Source: Alphaproteobacteria bacterium (GTDB lineage: Bacteria > Pseudomonadota > Alphaproteobacteria > RF32 > CAG-239). Taken from it: a stretch of 6,156 nucleotides of DNA. The translations under genes were made by a program, and so were the position numbers. A model generated the notes under the pieces. It had not been told where the DNA came from. It was given only the letters and a program-made list of their open reading frames with translations, and made no database searches. Location of the stretch: positions 1-6,156 of the forward strand of contig JAGCFG010000076.1 in assembly GCA_017650255.1 (NCBI GenBank), written 5' to 3'. Shown one piece after another: positions 1 through 5,604 of this stretch (positions within the stretch are counted from its first letter, which is position 1; every line of letters begins with the position of its first letter).

Positions 1-484
1 CGGCCGGCATAACCAAAGGTTCGCTGTCTTCGCCGTCGTAAGTGTCCATAAAATCTACGGTGTTTTCGTTCAGGCCGTCCATTAAGGCAATGGCAAATTC
101 TGTCAAGCGGGCTTCGGTATAACGCATTGCGGCGGGACCGTCGCCGTCAATATTGCCAAAGTTACCCTGCCCGTCCACAAGCGGATAACGCACTGAGAAA
201 TCTTGGGCAAGACGAGCCATCGCGCCATATACCGCGCTGTCGCCGTGAGGGTGATATTTACCGATTACGTCGCCGACGACACGAGCGCATTTTTTGAAGC
301 CTGATTTGGGGTCTAAGTGCAGTTGACGCATGGCGTACATAAGGCGGCGGTGAACAGGTTTTAGGCCGTCACGGACATCGGGCAAAGAACGAGAAACAAT
401 TGTCGACATAGCATAAGACAGATATCTTTTGCTAAGCTCTTCGGAGAGTTGAACATCTTTTATTTTTTGCTCGGTTGCGGACAT
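1..484 (-). CDS. parC: DNA topoisomerase IV subunit A, N-terminal part (partial)
   Basis: Only the first 161 residues are present; the gene continues beyond the left edge. ParC is the DNA-cleaving subunit of topoisomerase IV, which works with ParE to unlink replicated chromosomes. Visible motifs are [17 protein letters not shown] (31-47), the winged-helix/QRDR segment KYHPHGD (76-82), [17 protein letters not shown] (99-115) and the catalytic tyrosine Y122 in [24 protein letters not shown] and the [15 protein letters not shown] context favour ParC over GyrA, which usually has [17 protein letters not shown]. The ATG at 484 is preceded by AGGGA, which overlaps the recO stop codon; the two genes are 8 bp apart, so parC is probably translated from the same message. 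Residue 83 is serine and residue 87 is glycine, where most type IIA enzymes have Asp or Glu. Family assignment is secure; the ParC rather than GyrA call is strong. Confidence 0.95.
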   Translation of the reverse strand, partial: MSATEQKIKDVQLSEELSKRYLSYAMSTIVSRSLPDVRDGLKPVHRRLMYAMRQLHLDPKSGFKKCARVVGDVIGKYHPHGDSAVYGAMARLAQDFSVRYPLVDGQGNFGNIDGDGPAAMRYTEARLTEFAIALMDGLNENTVDFMDTYDGEDSEPLVMPA

Positions 485-492
485 TTGTTTCC

Positions 493-1209
493 CTATAATC
501 CTAAGTTTTGCAGTAAGTTAGCACGGTTTTCCGGAAATTTCAAGCTGTGGATTTGAAAAAAATTTTTATTTAGAAAAAATTCGGTCATCCTTAGTAATTC
601 TGCCACTTCTGAGCTATGTGGGGTATAATTTTTATCCACAATGAAGTGCGGATATAAAAATAATTTGTCTTTATATGGCGCGCCAGACTGGGCACATACG
701 GCTTTTCCACTTTTTGGGGAGATATATTCCAAATTTTCTTTGCTGCCGCTGTCGGCGCAACAACTCAAATCAAGCCCGATGCCTAAGTGTTCCAGCAGAT
801 AAAATTCAAAAAAGGCATAGTGTGTAAGCCAGTTTGGTTGGTCTATAAGGGATATAAAACTGTCGATGTAATAGTAAAATCGTTCAAGATTTTCGTTTTC
901 CGGCAGACAGGAAAGGCACAAAGAGCACAATCCGGATAATGCCGCCAATTTTTGAGAATTTTGCATAAAATTGACGGCATTGTGTTTAATCAGCTCAATT
1001 TTTAGGGATGGCATATTGCTTTCAAGTCTAGCATAGCTGTCAATGGCGATTTTGTTGCCAAGTTGATATATGCCTAAGTTTTTTTTTGAAAGCGCGCTGC
1101 GGACAAAGCCTTTCAAAAGGCCGTGGTTTTTGCTGACAATGGTCAAAATTACGGATTTTTCGCCGTATTTGCGCAGGTTTATTATATATCCTTCGTCCCT
1201 AAACTGCAT
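493..1209 (-). CDS. recO: DNA repair protein RecO
   Basis: RecO (238 aa; the E. coli protein is 242 aa) binds DNA and, with RecR and usually RecF, loads RecA onto SSB-coated gaps and anneals single strands. The N-terminus [15 protein letters not shown] (5-19), followed by [19 protein letters not shown], is the typical start of the RecO OB-fold domain, about residues 1-80. The rest is the helical C-terminal domain; a segment reading [10 protein letters not shown] and SGAPY matches alphaproteobacterial RecO, and the end RANLLQNL is also characteristic. No CxxC zinc-binding pairs like those in some RecO proteins are evident. The start is 4 bp after the kdsA stop and has no Shine-Dalgarno sequence, so reinitiation after kdsA is likely. 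It lies directly upstream of parC, a pairing common in alphaproteobacteria. It appears more AT-rich than its neighbours. Confidence 0.93.
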   Translation of the reverse strand: MQFRDEGYIINLRKYGEKSVILTIVSKNHGLLKGFVRSALSKKNLGIYQLGNKIAIDSYARLESNMPSLKIELIKHNAVNFMQNSQKLAALSGLCSLCLSCLPENENLERFYYYIDSFISLIDQPNWLTHYAFFEFYLLEHLGIGLDLSCCADSGSKENLEYISPKSGKAVCAQSGAPYKDKLFLYPHFIVDKNYTPHSSEVAELLRMTEFFLNKNFFQIHSLKFPENRANLLQNLGL

Positions 1210-1213
1210 AATA

Positions 1214-2050
1214 TTATTTGATTATGGTTTTTCTCAAATTGTCAAAAGCCATAAGTTCTGAGATTATGCGTTTCATATCTTTTAAGTATAAGCTGTTTGG
1301 ACCGTCGGATAGGGCTTTGTCCGGATTTTCGTGAGTTTCCATAAACACAGCGGCAACTCCGACAGCAACAGCGGCACGGGCCAAAACAGGAGCCATTTCT
1401 CTGTTGCCACCACTACATCCGCCAAGTCCTCCAGGTTGCTGGACCGAGTGTGTGGCGTCGAAAATAACCGGGCAACCGGTGTCTGCGGCCATTTGCGGAA
1501 ACGAGCGCATGTCTGTAACAAGGGTGTTGTAGCCGAAAGATGTGCCTCTTTCGGTCAGGCATACTTTGTCGTTGCCGGAATCTACGGCTTTCATAACCAG
1601 ATGTTTGACATCCCAAGGGGCAAGAAATTGTCCTTTTTTGATGTTGATTACTTTGCCGGTTTTGGCGGCGGCGACAACCAAGTCGGTCTGACGGCACAAA
1701 AATGCCGGAATTTGTAACATATCAACATATTGTGCAACTGTATCGCATTGTGCACATTCGTGAATATCGGTAACAATCGGGCAATTATAAAGTTTTTTAA
1801 TTTCCTCAAAGGTGCGCATTCCTTCTTCTAGCCCAACACCGCGAGGAGAATGTATGGAAGTGCGGTTGGCTTTGTCAAATGATGCTTTGAAAATATATTT
1901 TACTCCGAGTTCGTTGGTAATTTCTACCAATTTGCCGGCAATATCGATTGCGTGGTTGCGGCTCTCAATTTGGCAAGGTCCGGCAATGATTGTGAGCGGA
2001 AGGTTGTTGCCCATTTCGAAATTGCCGATTTTGATATTTTTTTGTTCCAT
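1214..2050 (-). CDS. kdsA: 3-deoxy-D-manno-octulosonate 8-phosphate synthase (KDO8P synthase)
   Basis: KdsA (278 aa) condenses phosphoenolpyruvate with arabinose 5-phosphate to give Kdo 8-phosphate, the precursor of the inner-core sugar Kdo in LPS; it is cytoplasmic. It is a TIM-barrel enzyme of the DAHP synthase I/KdsA family. Recognisable stretches are IIAGPCQIES (21-30), FKASFDKANR (54-63), RGVGLEEGM (70-78), PAFLCRQTDLV (115-125), VIFDATHSVQ (195-204) and LSDGPN (247-252). C26, H201, E238 and D249 line up with the metal ligands of class II (metal-dependent) enzymes such as that of Aquifex; E. coli has Asn in place of the cysteine. The ATG at 2050 was chosen because AGGAGA lies 5 nt upstream and family homology begins there. 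The frame is open for 70 more codons upstream, but that stretch overlaps pagP and does not resemble KdsA. pagP is 23 bp upstream and recO 4 bp downstream. Confidence 0.96.
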   Translation of the reverse strand: MEQKNIKIGNFEMGNNLPLTIIAGPCQIESRNHAIDIAGKLVEITNELGVKYIFKASFDKANRTSIHSPRGVGLEEGMRTFEEIKKLYNCPIVTDIHECAQCDTVAQYVDMLQIPAFLCRQTDLVVAAAKTGKVINIKKGQFLAPWDVKHLVMKAVDSGNDKVCLTERGTSFGYNTLVTDMRSFPQMAADTGCPVIFDATHSVQQPGGLGGCSGGNREMAPVLARAAVAVGVAAVFMETHENPDKALSDGPNSLYLKDMKRIISELMAFDNLRKTIIK

Positions 2051-2055
2051 TTTAT

Positions 2056-2061
2056 TCTCCT
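2056..2061 (-). promoter_or_regulatory. kdsA ribosome binding site that fixes the start
   Basis: On the minus strand this reads AGGAGA, 5 nt before the ATG at 2050. It is the strongest Shine-Dalgarno match near this gene and argues against any start further upstream in the same open frame. Confidence 0.8.
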
Positions 2062-2073
2062 TTTTTATAAGAG

Positions 2074-2622
2074 TTAAAAACTGATTTTCAGCCATGCAAA
2101 CAATACGTTGCCGTTGTTGTGGACACCGGGGACGTATGATGCCTGCAAAGAAAGGTTTTTGTATGAGATGCTGCCTATAGGAAGCGGCAGCGGAACCGGA
2201 ACATAGGAGTATTCGTGGCGTTGGGTAAAGCCTAGAGTGTAGCCGGCACCGATTTTCCAATTGTCACTGTTTGCAATGCTCCAGTTGTGTTGATATCCGT
2301 ATCCAAAAAATGTTTGCATATAAAAGTTTGAATCCTTAAATGCCATTGCATAGATGCCGTGCCAATCTTTGCCATCGGTAAAGCCTTTGCCAACTCCAAA
2401 ACCCCAAGGTTCTTCGTTATATTCTTTTATTTTTGCGTGATCATAAGTGAGGCGATTGTGCCATGTGCGGACAGGTATATATATGTCTGGACGTCCGCAT
2501 TTGAAAGCATGGATGATGTTTTCTTTCAAATTGGTGAACCATTGGCTCCAGCTGAAAGCATAGGCATTGTTTGAAAATAGGACAAGCGCTAAAGCGAATA
2601 ATAATGTTTTTGTTGTCTTCAT
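2074..2622 (-). CDS. pagP: lipid A palmitoyltransferase PagP, outer-membrane beta-barrel
   Basis: PagP (182 aa; E. coli about 186 aa) moves a palmitate chain from a phospholipid to lipid A in the outer membrane, which strengthens the envelope and lowers sensitivity to cationic peptides in species where it has been studied. Residues 1-22 are a signal peptide, with likely cleavage after NNAYA. An amphipathic helix with WFTNLKENI follows, then the barrel. Diagnostic stretches are DIYIPVRTWHNRLTYD (46-61), YNEEPWGFG (68-76), WHGIYAMAFKDS (87-98) and the end YVPGVHNNGNVLFAW (163-177). The catalytic residues H55, D97 and S98 match E. coli mature His33, Asp76 and Ser77. G109 aligns with E. coli Gly88, the residue at the floor of the acyl-chain pocket. 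The protein ends in Phe, as outer-membrane barrels do. The start has AAGGA 6 nt upstream. It lies 19 bp after pyrG and 23 bp before kdsA, so it should be co-transcribed with both. I cannot tell whether it was acquired by transfer. Confidence 0.95.
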   Translation of the reverse strand: MKTTKTLLFALALVLFSNNAYAFSWSQWFTNLKENIIHAFKCGRPDIYIPVRTWHNRLTYDHAKIKEYNEEPWGFGVGKGFTDGKDWHGIYAMAFKDSNFYMQTFFGYGYQHNWSIANSDNWKIGAGYTLGFTQRHEYSYVPVPLPLPIGSISYKNLSLQASYVPGVHNNGNVLFAWLKISF

Positions 2623-2641
2623 TTTTTATCCTTAAGTTAGT

Positions 2642-4276
2642 TTAGATTAGTCTGCTGTTGTCGATTGAAGCTTTTACAAACGACACAAAAAGAGGATGTG
2701 GGTCAAATGGTTTTGATTTCAGCTCGGGGTGAAATTGAACACCGATAAACCATGGATGCTCAGGTCTTTCGACAATTTCCGGAAGTTTGCCGTCGGGGGA
2801 TTTTCCGGTGATGGACATTCCGCATTTTTGCAACAGAGGTTCGTATTTGATGTTTACTTCATATCTGTGGCGGTGTCTTTCTGAGATTGTGGAAGTTTTG
2901 TATATTTCGCATACTTTTGAGCCTTGTTGTAAAACAGTAGGATAAGCGCCCAAACGCATTGTTCCTCCCAAATCACCGTCGCTGTGTCTAATTTGTTTGG
3001 CTCCGTCTTTGTCCCATTCGGTCATAAGACCGACTACCGCTTCGCAATTATCTGAAATTTCGCTGCTGCTGGCATTTTTTATGCCGGCGACATTGCGCAT
3101 TGTTTCGATTACGGCCATTTGCATGCCGAAACAAATGCCAAAATAAGGGATATTGTTTTCGCGTGCATATTTAGCGGCGGCGATTTTGCCTTCGGTTCCT
3201 CTGTTGCCAAAGCCACCGGGGACCAAAATACCGCTAACATCATTCAAAAGTGCGTTGGCACCTTGCTTTTCGACATCTTCGGCATCTATCCATTTTATTT
3301 TTACTTTAAAATTATTGGCAATTCCTCCGTGTGTCAATGCTTCGGCTAAAGATTTGTAGGCTTCTTGCAGTTGATATTTGCCGACGACAGCGATGCTTAC
3401 CTCGCCTTCGGGATGGGTAATTACATCGGAGATTTTTTGCCATTTTTCCAAATTCGGGTTCTTTTCGGCATCAAGATTAAAGTGTTTGCATACTTGATAA
3501 TCCAATCCCTCGGCAGAATATGCAAGAGGAACGTGATAAATTGATTTTGCGTCCAAAGCTGCGATAACACATTCTTCTTTAACATTGCAGAACTGGGCGA
3601 TTTTGCGTTTTTCGTTTTGGGGAATTTCTATTTGGGAACGGCAAAGCAAAACATCGGGTTGGATTCCGTATTCCTGCCGTTGTTTGACAGAGTGTTGCGT
3701 CGGTTTTGTTTTGAGTTCTCCGGCCGTGGGGATAAACGGCAAAAGTGTTAAGTGGACAAACATAGTGCGCTCGCGGCCAAGTTCGTAGGCAAGCTGTCTG
3801 ATGGACTCGAGATATGGTTGTCCTTCAATGTCGCCGACGGTGCCACCGATTTCGCACAAAACAAAGTCTTCATCATTTACGTTGTTTAGAATAAAATTTT
3901 TAATTTCGTTGGTAACATGAGGAATTACCTGTATTGTGGCGCCAAGATAGTCGCCATGGCGCTCTTTTTCTAATACGCGCTGGTAGATTTTGCCGCTGGT
4001 AACGCTGTCATGTCTGGTGGCAGAAATGCCGGTAAAGCGCTCATAGTGTCCTAAGTCCAAATCTGCTTCTGTTCCGTCGTCTGTTACATATACTTCGCCA
4101 TGCTGACAGGGATTCATTGTGCCGGGGTCGACATTGAGATACGGGTCAAGTTTGCGAAGTCTGACTTTGTAGCCGCGAGCTTGCAATAAGGCGGCAAGCG
4201 AGGCAGATGCCAGTCCTTTGCCAAGCGATGAAACAACTCCACCCGTTATAAAGATAAATTTTGTTTTGTCAGTCAT
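2642..4276 (-). CDS. pyrG: CTP synthase
   Basis: PyrG (544 aa; E. coli 545 aa) makes CTP from UTP, ATP and glutamine, the last step of CTP synthesis. The N-terminal amidoligase domain (about 1-265) shows [15 protein letters not shown] (9-23), [16 protein letters not shown] (41-56), [16 protein letters not shown] (66-81) and [11 protein letters not shown] (141-151). The C-terminal class I glutaminase domain (about 295-540) shows VPGGFGNRG (352-360), the nucleophile C382 in GICFGMQ, and H516 and E518 in FHPEL, completing the catalytic triad. The start at 4276 gives a family-typical length and has AGGGGA 10 nt upstream, a rather long spacing. An in-frame ATG at 4315 would add 13 residues ([13 protein letters not shown]), but it has no good ribosome binding site, lies next to a hairpin and is not family-like. 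CTP is also the co-substrate that activates Kdo, giving a metabolic link to kdsA two genes downstream. Confidence 0.97.
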   Translation of the reverse strand: MTDKTKFIFITGGVVSSLGKGLASASLAALLQARGYKVRLRKLDPYLNVDPGTMNPCQHGEVYVTDDGTEADLDLGHYERFTGISATRHDSVTSGKIYQRVLEKERHGDYLGATIQVIPHVTNEIKNFILNNVNDEDFVLCEIGGTVGDIEGQPYLESIRQLAYELGRERTMFVHLTLLPFIPTAGELKTKPTQHSVKQRQEYGIQPDVLLCRSQIEIPQNEKRKIAQFCNVKEECVIAALDAKSIYHVPLAYSAEGLDYQVCKHFNLDAEKNPNLEKWQKISDVITHPEGEVSIAVVGKYQLQEAYKSLAEALTHGGIANNFKVKIKWIDAEDVEKQGANALLNDVSGILVPGGFGNRGTEGKIAAAKYARENNIPYFGICFGMQMAVIETMRNVAGIKNASSSEISDNCEAVVGLMTEWDKDGAKQIRHSDGDLGGTMRLGAYPTVLQQGSKVCEIYKTSTISERHRHRYEVNIKYEPLLQKCGMSITGKSPDGKLPEIVERPEHPWFIGVQFHPELKSKPFDPHPLFVSFVKASIDNSRLI

Positions 4277-4286
4277 AGCTAAATTT

Positions 4287-4292
4287 TCCCCT
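4287..4292 (-). promoter_or_regulatory. pyrG ribosome binding site
   Basis: Reads AGGGGA on the minus strand, 10 nt before the ATG at 4276. It supports that start over the in-frame ATG at 4315. The site directly follows the perfect palindrome CTTTATAAAG (4291-4300), sharing its last two bases. Confidence 0.6.
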
Positions 4293-4306
4293 TTATAAAG
4301 CGACAA

Positions 4307-4332
4307 GGACACCATTTGTGTTTTTGGTGCCC
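4307..4332 (-). promoter_or_regulatory. hairpin in the pyrG leader
   Basis: On the minus strand GGGCACC (4332-4326) can pair with GGTGTCC (4313-4307) around a 12-nt A-rich loop; six pairs are Watson-Crick and one is G-U. No T-run follows, so it is not a standard intrinsic terminator. It may shape the message end or be a processing or regulatory element upstream of pyrG, or it may be chance. The unlikely upstream ATG of pyrG at 4315 starts at the loop-stem junction. Confidence 0.4.
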
Positions 4333-4339
4333 TATGTCA

Positions 4340-4345
4340 ATTATA
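4340..4345 (-). promoter_or_regulatory. possible -10 element of an internal pyrG promoter
   Basis: The minus strand has a perfect TATAAT, 18 bp downstream of the secG stop codon. Seven bases later the sequence GGGCACC begins, a plausible transcription start. No convincing -35 hexamer lies 16-18 bp upstream (that segment reads GAGTAG and similar). A perfect TTGACA at 4340-4335 overlaps it but has no good -10 at the right distance. A weak or activator-dependent promoter is possible, as is chance in AT-rich DNA. Confidence 0.25.
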
Positions 4346-4362
4346 TTTTGTACATTGTTTTA

Positions 4363-4674
4363 CTACTCTGCTGTCGGAACAGTCGGCTGGTTTTGCTGAG
4401 CAGGAACTTGTTGGACAATGGATTTTGAAACTACCTGTCCTGTTTGTCCTTTATAATATAGTGACAATGACATACTGGTAATGAAAAACAATGTAGCTAA
4501 AATTGCTGTTGCTTTGGTCAAAAAGTTGCCGGTTCCGCGAGCAGTTAAAAAGCTGGAGGCGCTGTTGCCGCCACCCAAGCCGTCAAGTGCTCCGCCTGAG
4601 GATCGTTGCAACAAAATGAATGCAACCAAGAAAATGGCTATTAACAGGTGTAATACTAACAAAATGGTACTCAT
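4363..4674 (-). CDS. secG: protein-export membrane protein SecG
   Basis: SecG (103 aa) is the small accessory subunit of the SecYEG inner-membrane channel and helps SecA-driven export. Two membrane segments are visible, about residues 3-22 (ILLVLHLLIAIFLVAFILL) and 52-72 (ending LFFITSMSLSLYY). The cytoplasmic loop between them has the family signature LLQRSSGGALDGLGGG (21-36) followed by SSFLTARGTGNFLTKATA. The C-terminal tail is rich in Gln, Pro and Val and ends QNQPTVPTAE, the variable tail usual in this family. The ATG at 4674 has a strong ribosome binding site, AGGAAGGA, 6 nt upstream. It starts 18 bp after tpiA; the tpiA-secG-pyrG order is common in alphaproteobacteria. Confidence 0.96.
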   Translation of the reverse strand: MSTILLVLHLLIAIFLVAFILLQRSSGGALDGLGGGNSASSFLTARGTGNFLTKATAILATLFFITSMSLSLYYKGQTGQVVSKSIVQQVPAQQNQPTVPTAE

Positions 4675-4692
4675 ATTTTTTCCTTCCTATAT

Positions 4693-5448
4693 TTAACAAA
4701 CTGATTTTGCTATTGCCAGAAAATCTTCAGATTTGAGACTCGCTCCGCCGATTAGGGCGCCGTCGACATCGGGCAGTGATAAAAATTCTTTAGAGTTGCT
4801 TGGTTTTACCGAACCGCCGTATAATATGCGCATATTGTTCGCTGTTTTTGTTCCGAATTTTTGGGCAACAACCTGACGAATTGCGGCATGAACATCTTCG
4901 ACATCTTTTGCGGTTGGGGTTTTGCCGGTGCCGATTGCCCAAACAGGCTCATAAGCGATGATGGTGTTTGCGGCGGTGGCATTTTTTGGCAAAGAGGTTT
5001 TTACCTGCTTGGAGCAAATATCTATTGTTTTGCCTTGCTCTCTCTGTTCAAGAGTTTCTCCGACGCAGATTATGGTTTTCAATCCGCTGTTGTATGCTGC
5101 TTCGGCCTTTTTGGCAACGAGAGCGCTGGTTTCTTTGTGGTCTGTGCGGCGTTCGGAGTGCCCGAGTATGACATATTCACAACCAATATCTTTTAGCATT
5201 TGTGGGCTAACATCGCCTGTATGTGCGCCTTTTTCGGCAAAATGAGCGTTTTGTCCGCCGAGAGATACTTTTGAGCCTCGTAGAGCTTTTTTGACATTTG
5301 AAAGCAATGTAAACGGCGGGCAGACCAAGAAATCGCAATTATATTTGTTTTTTTTGACATTGAGGGCGATGTTTTTTGCCAAATCTGTTCCCTCTTTTTG
5401 CAGGCAATTCATTTTCCAGTTGCCGGCTATCATAATTTTTCGTGACAT
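4693..5448 (-). CDS. tpiA: triosephosphate isomerase
   Basis: TpiA (251 aa, normal length) interconverts dihydroxyacetone phosphate and glyceraldehyde 3-phosphate in glycolysis and gluconeogenesis; it is a cytoplasmic TIM-barrel dimer. The active site is complete: N10 and K12 in AGNWKMN, H97 in VILGHSERR (93-101) and the general base E167 in AYEPVWAIGTGKT (165-177), which also includes the mobile loop 6. The phosphate-binding segments LYGGSVKP (209-216) and ALIGGASL (231-238) are intact. The start has AAGGA 7 nt upstream. It is the first gene of the minus-strand operon and faces the ppiD-like gene across a 156-bp AT-rich gap, so its promoter should lie there. A TATACT that could be a -10 occurs at 5515-5510 without a good -35. 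Confidence 0.98.
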   Translation of the reverse strand: MSRKIMIAGNWKMNCLQKEGTDLAKNIALNVKKNKYNCDFLVCPPFTLLSNVKKALRGSKVSLGGQNAHFAEKGAHTGDVSPQMLKDIGCEYVILGHSERRTDHKETSALVAKKAEAAYNSGLKTIICVGETLEQREQGKTIDICSKQVKTSLPKNATAANTIIAYEPVWAIGTGKTPTAKDVEDVHAAIRQVVAQKFGTKTANNMRILYGGSVKPSNSKEFLSLPDVDGALIGGASLKSEDFLAIAKSVC

Positions 5449-5544
5449 AGTATAATCCTTGTTTTTAAGTTGTTGCTATCTCATTTAGCATATAAAAATA
5501 TATTTTTCCAGTATAAAAAACTTTTCAACACCAATATTTTATAT

Positions 5545-5572
5545 TTGCATAACTTGATAAAATCATTATATT
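5545..5572 (+). promoter_or_regulatory. candidate sigma-70-type promoter for the ppiD-like gene
   Basis: TTGCAT (5545-5550) and TATATT (5567-5572) are separated by 16 bp, giving 4/6 and 5/6 matches to the consensus hexamers. A start near 5579 would leave a leader of about 26 nt ending in GAGGA, the ribosome binding site 8 nt before the ATG at 5605. In DNA this AT-rich such matches arise easily. Confidence 0.35.
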
Positions 5573-5583
5573 GTTATCAGTTT
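5551..5583. repeat. imperfect inverted repeat over the ppiD promoter
   Basis: AACTTGATAA (5551-5560) and TTATCAGTTT (5574-5583) are inverted copies matching at 8 of 10 positions, with a perfect inner core TGATAA/TTATCA and a 13-bp spacer. The spacer contains the candidate -10 TATATT. The layout resembles an operator for a dimeric regulator, but no particular regulator is recognised. Confidence 0.35.
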
Positions 5584-5604
5584 GAATTTTTGAGGATAGT
5601 GAAA

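Larger units (their letters stand above)
5449..5604. promoter_or_regulatory. divergent tpiA / ppiD intergenic region
   Basis: This is 156 bp of very AT-rich DNA between two start codons pointing apart, so it should hold promoters for both directions. For the plus strand a candidate promoter and an inverted repeat are visible near 5545-5583. For the minus strand only weak matches are seen: TATACT at 5515-5510, and TTGAAA at 5528-5523 without a good -10 at 17 bp. No RNA gene or small protein is evident. Confidence 0.6.

Noticed and set aside
1..484. The partial topoisomerase as GyrA
   Set aside because: [17 protein letters not shown], the [11 protein letters not shown] context and the position next to recO fit ParC better than GyrA.
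1331..1717. A 128-codon plus-strand open frame and other overlapping frames inside kdsA
   Set aside because: They are shadows of kdsA, whose frame carries all conserved family motifs; none resembles a known protein.
2051..2260. The kdsA frame stays open 70 codons upstream, into the end of pagP, with an ATG at 2260
   Set aside because: The extension overlaps pagP in another frame, has low-complexity non-family sequence, and the ATG at 2050 has a strong AGGAGA and matches the KdsA N-terminus.
4277..4315. A longer PyrG starting at the ATG at 4315
   Set aside because: It adds 13 residues not typical of CTP synthases and has no ribosome binding site; the start at 4276 gives the standard length and has AGGGGA upstream.
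4307..4332. The hairpin between secG and pyrG as an intrinsic terminator
   Set aside because: No run of T follows the stem on the minus strand, and the stem is short with a 12-nt loop.
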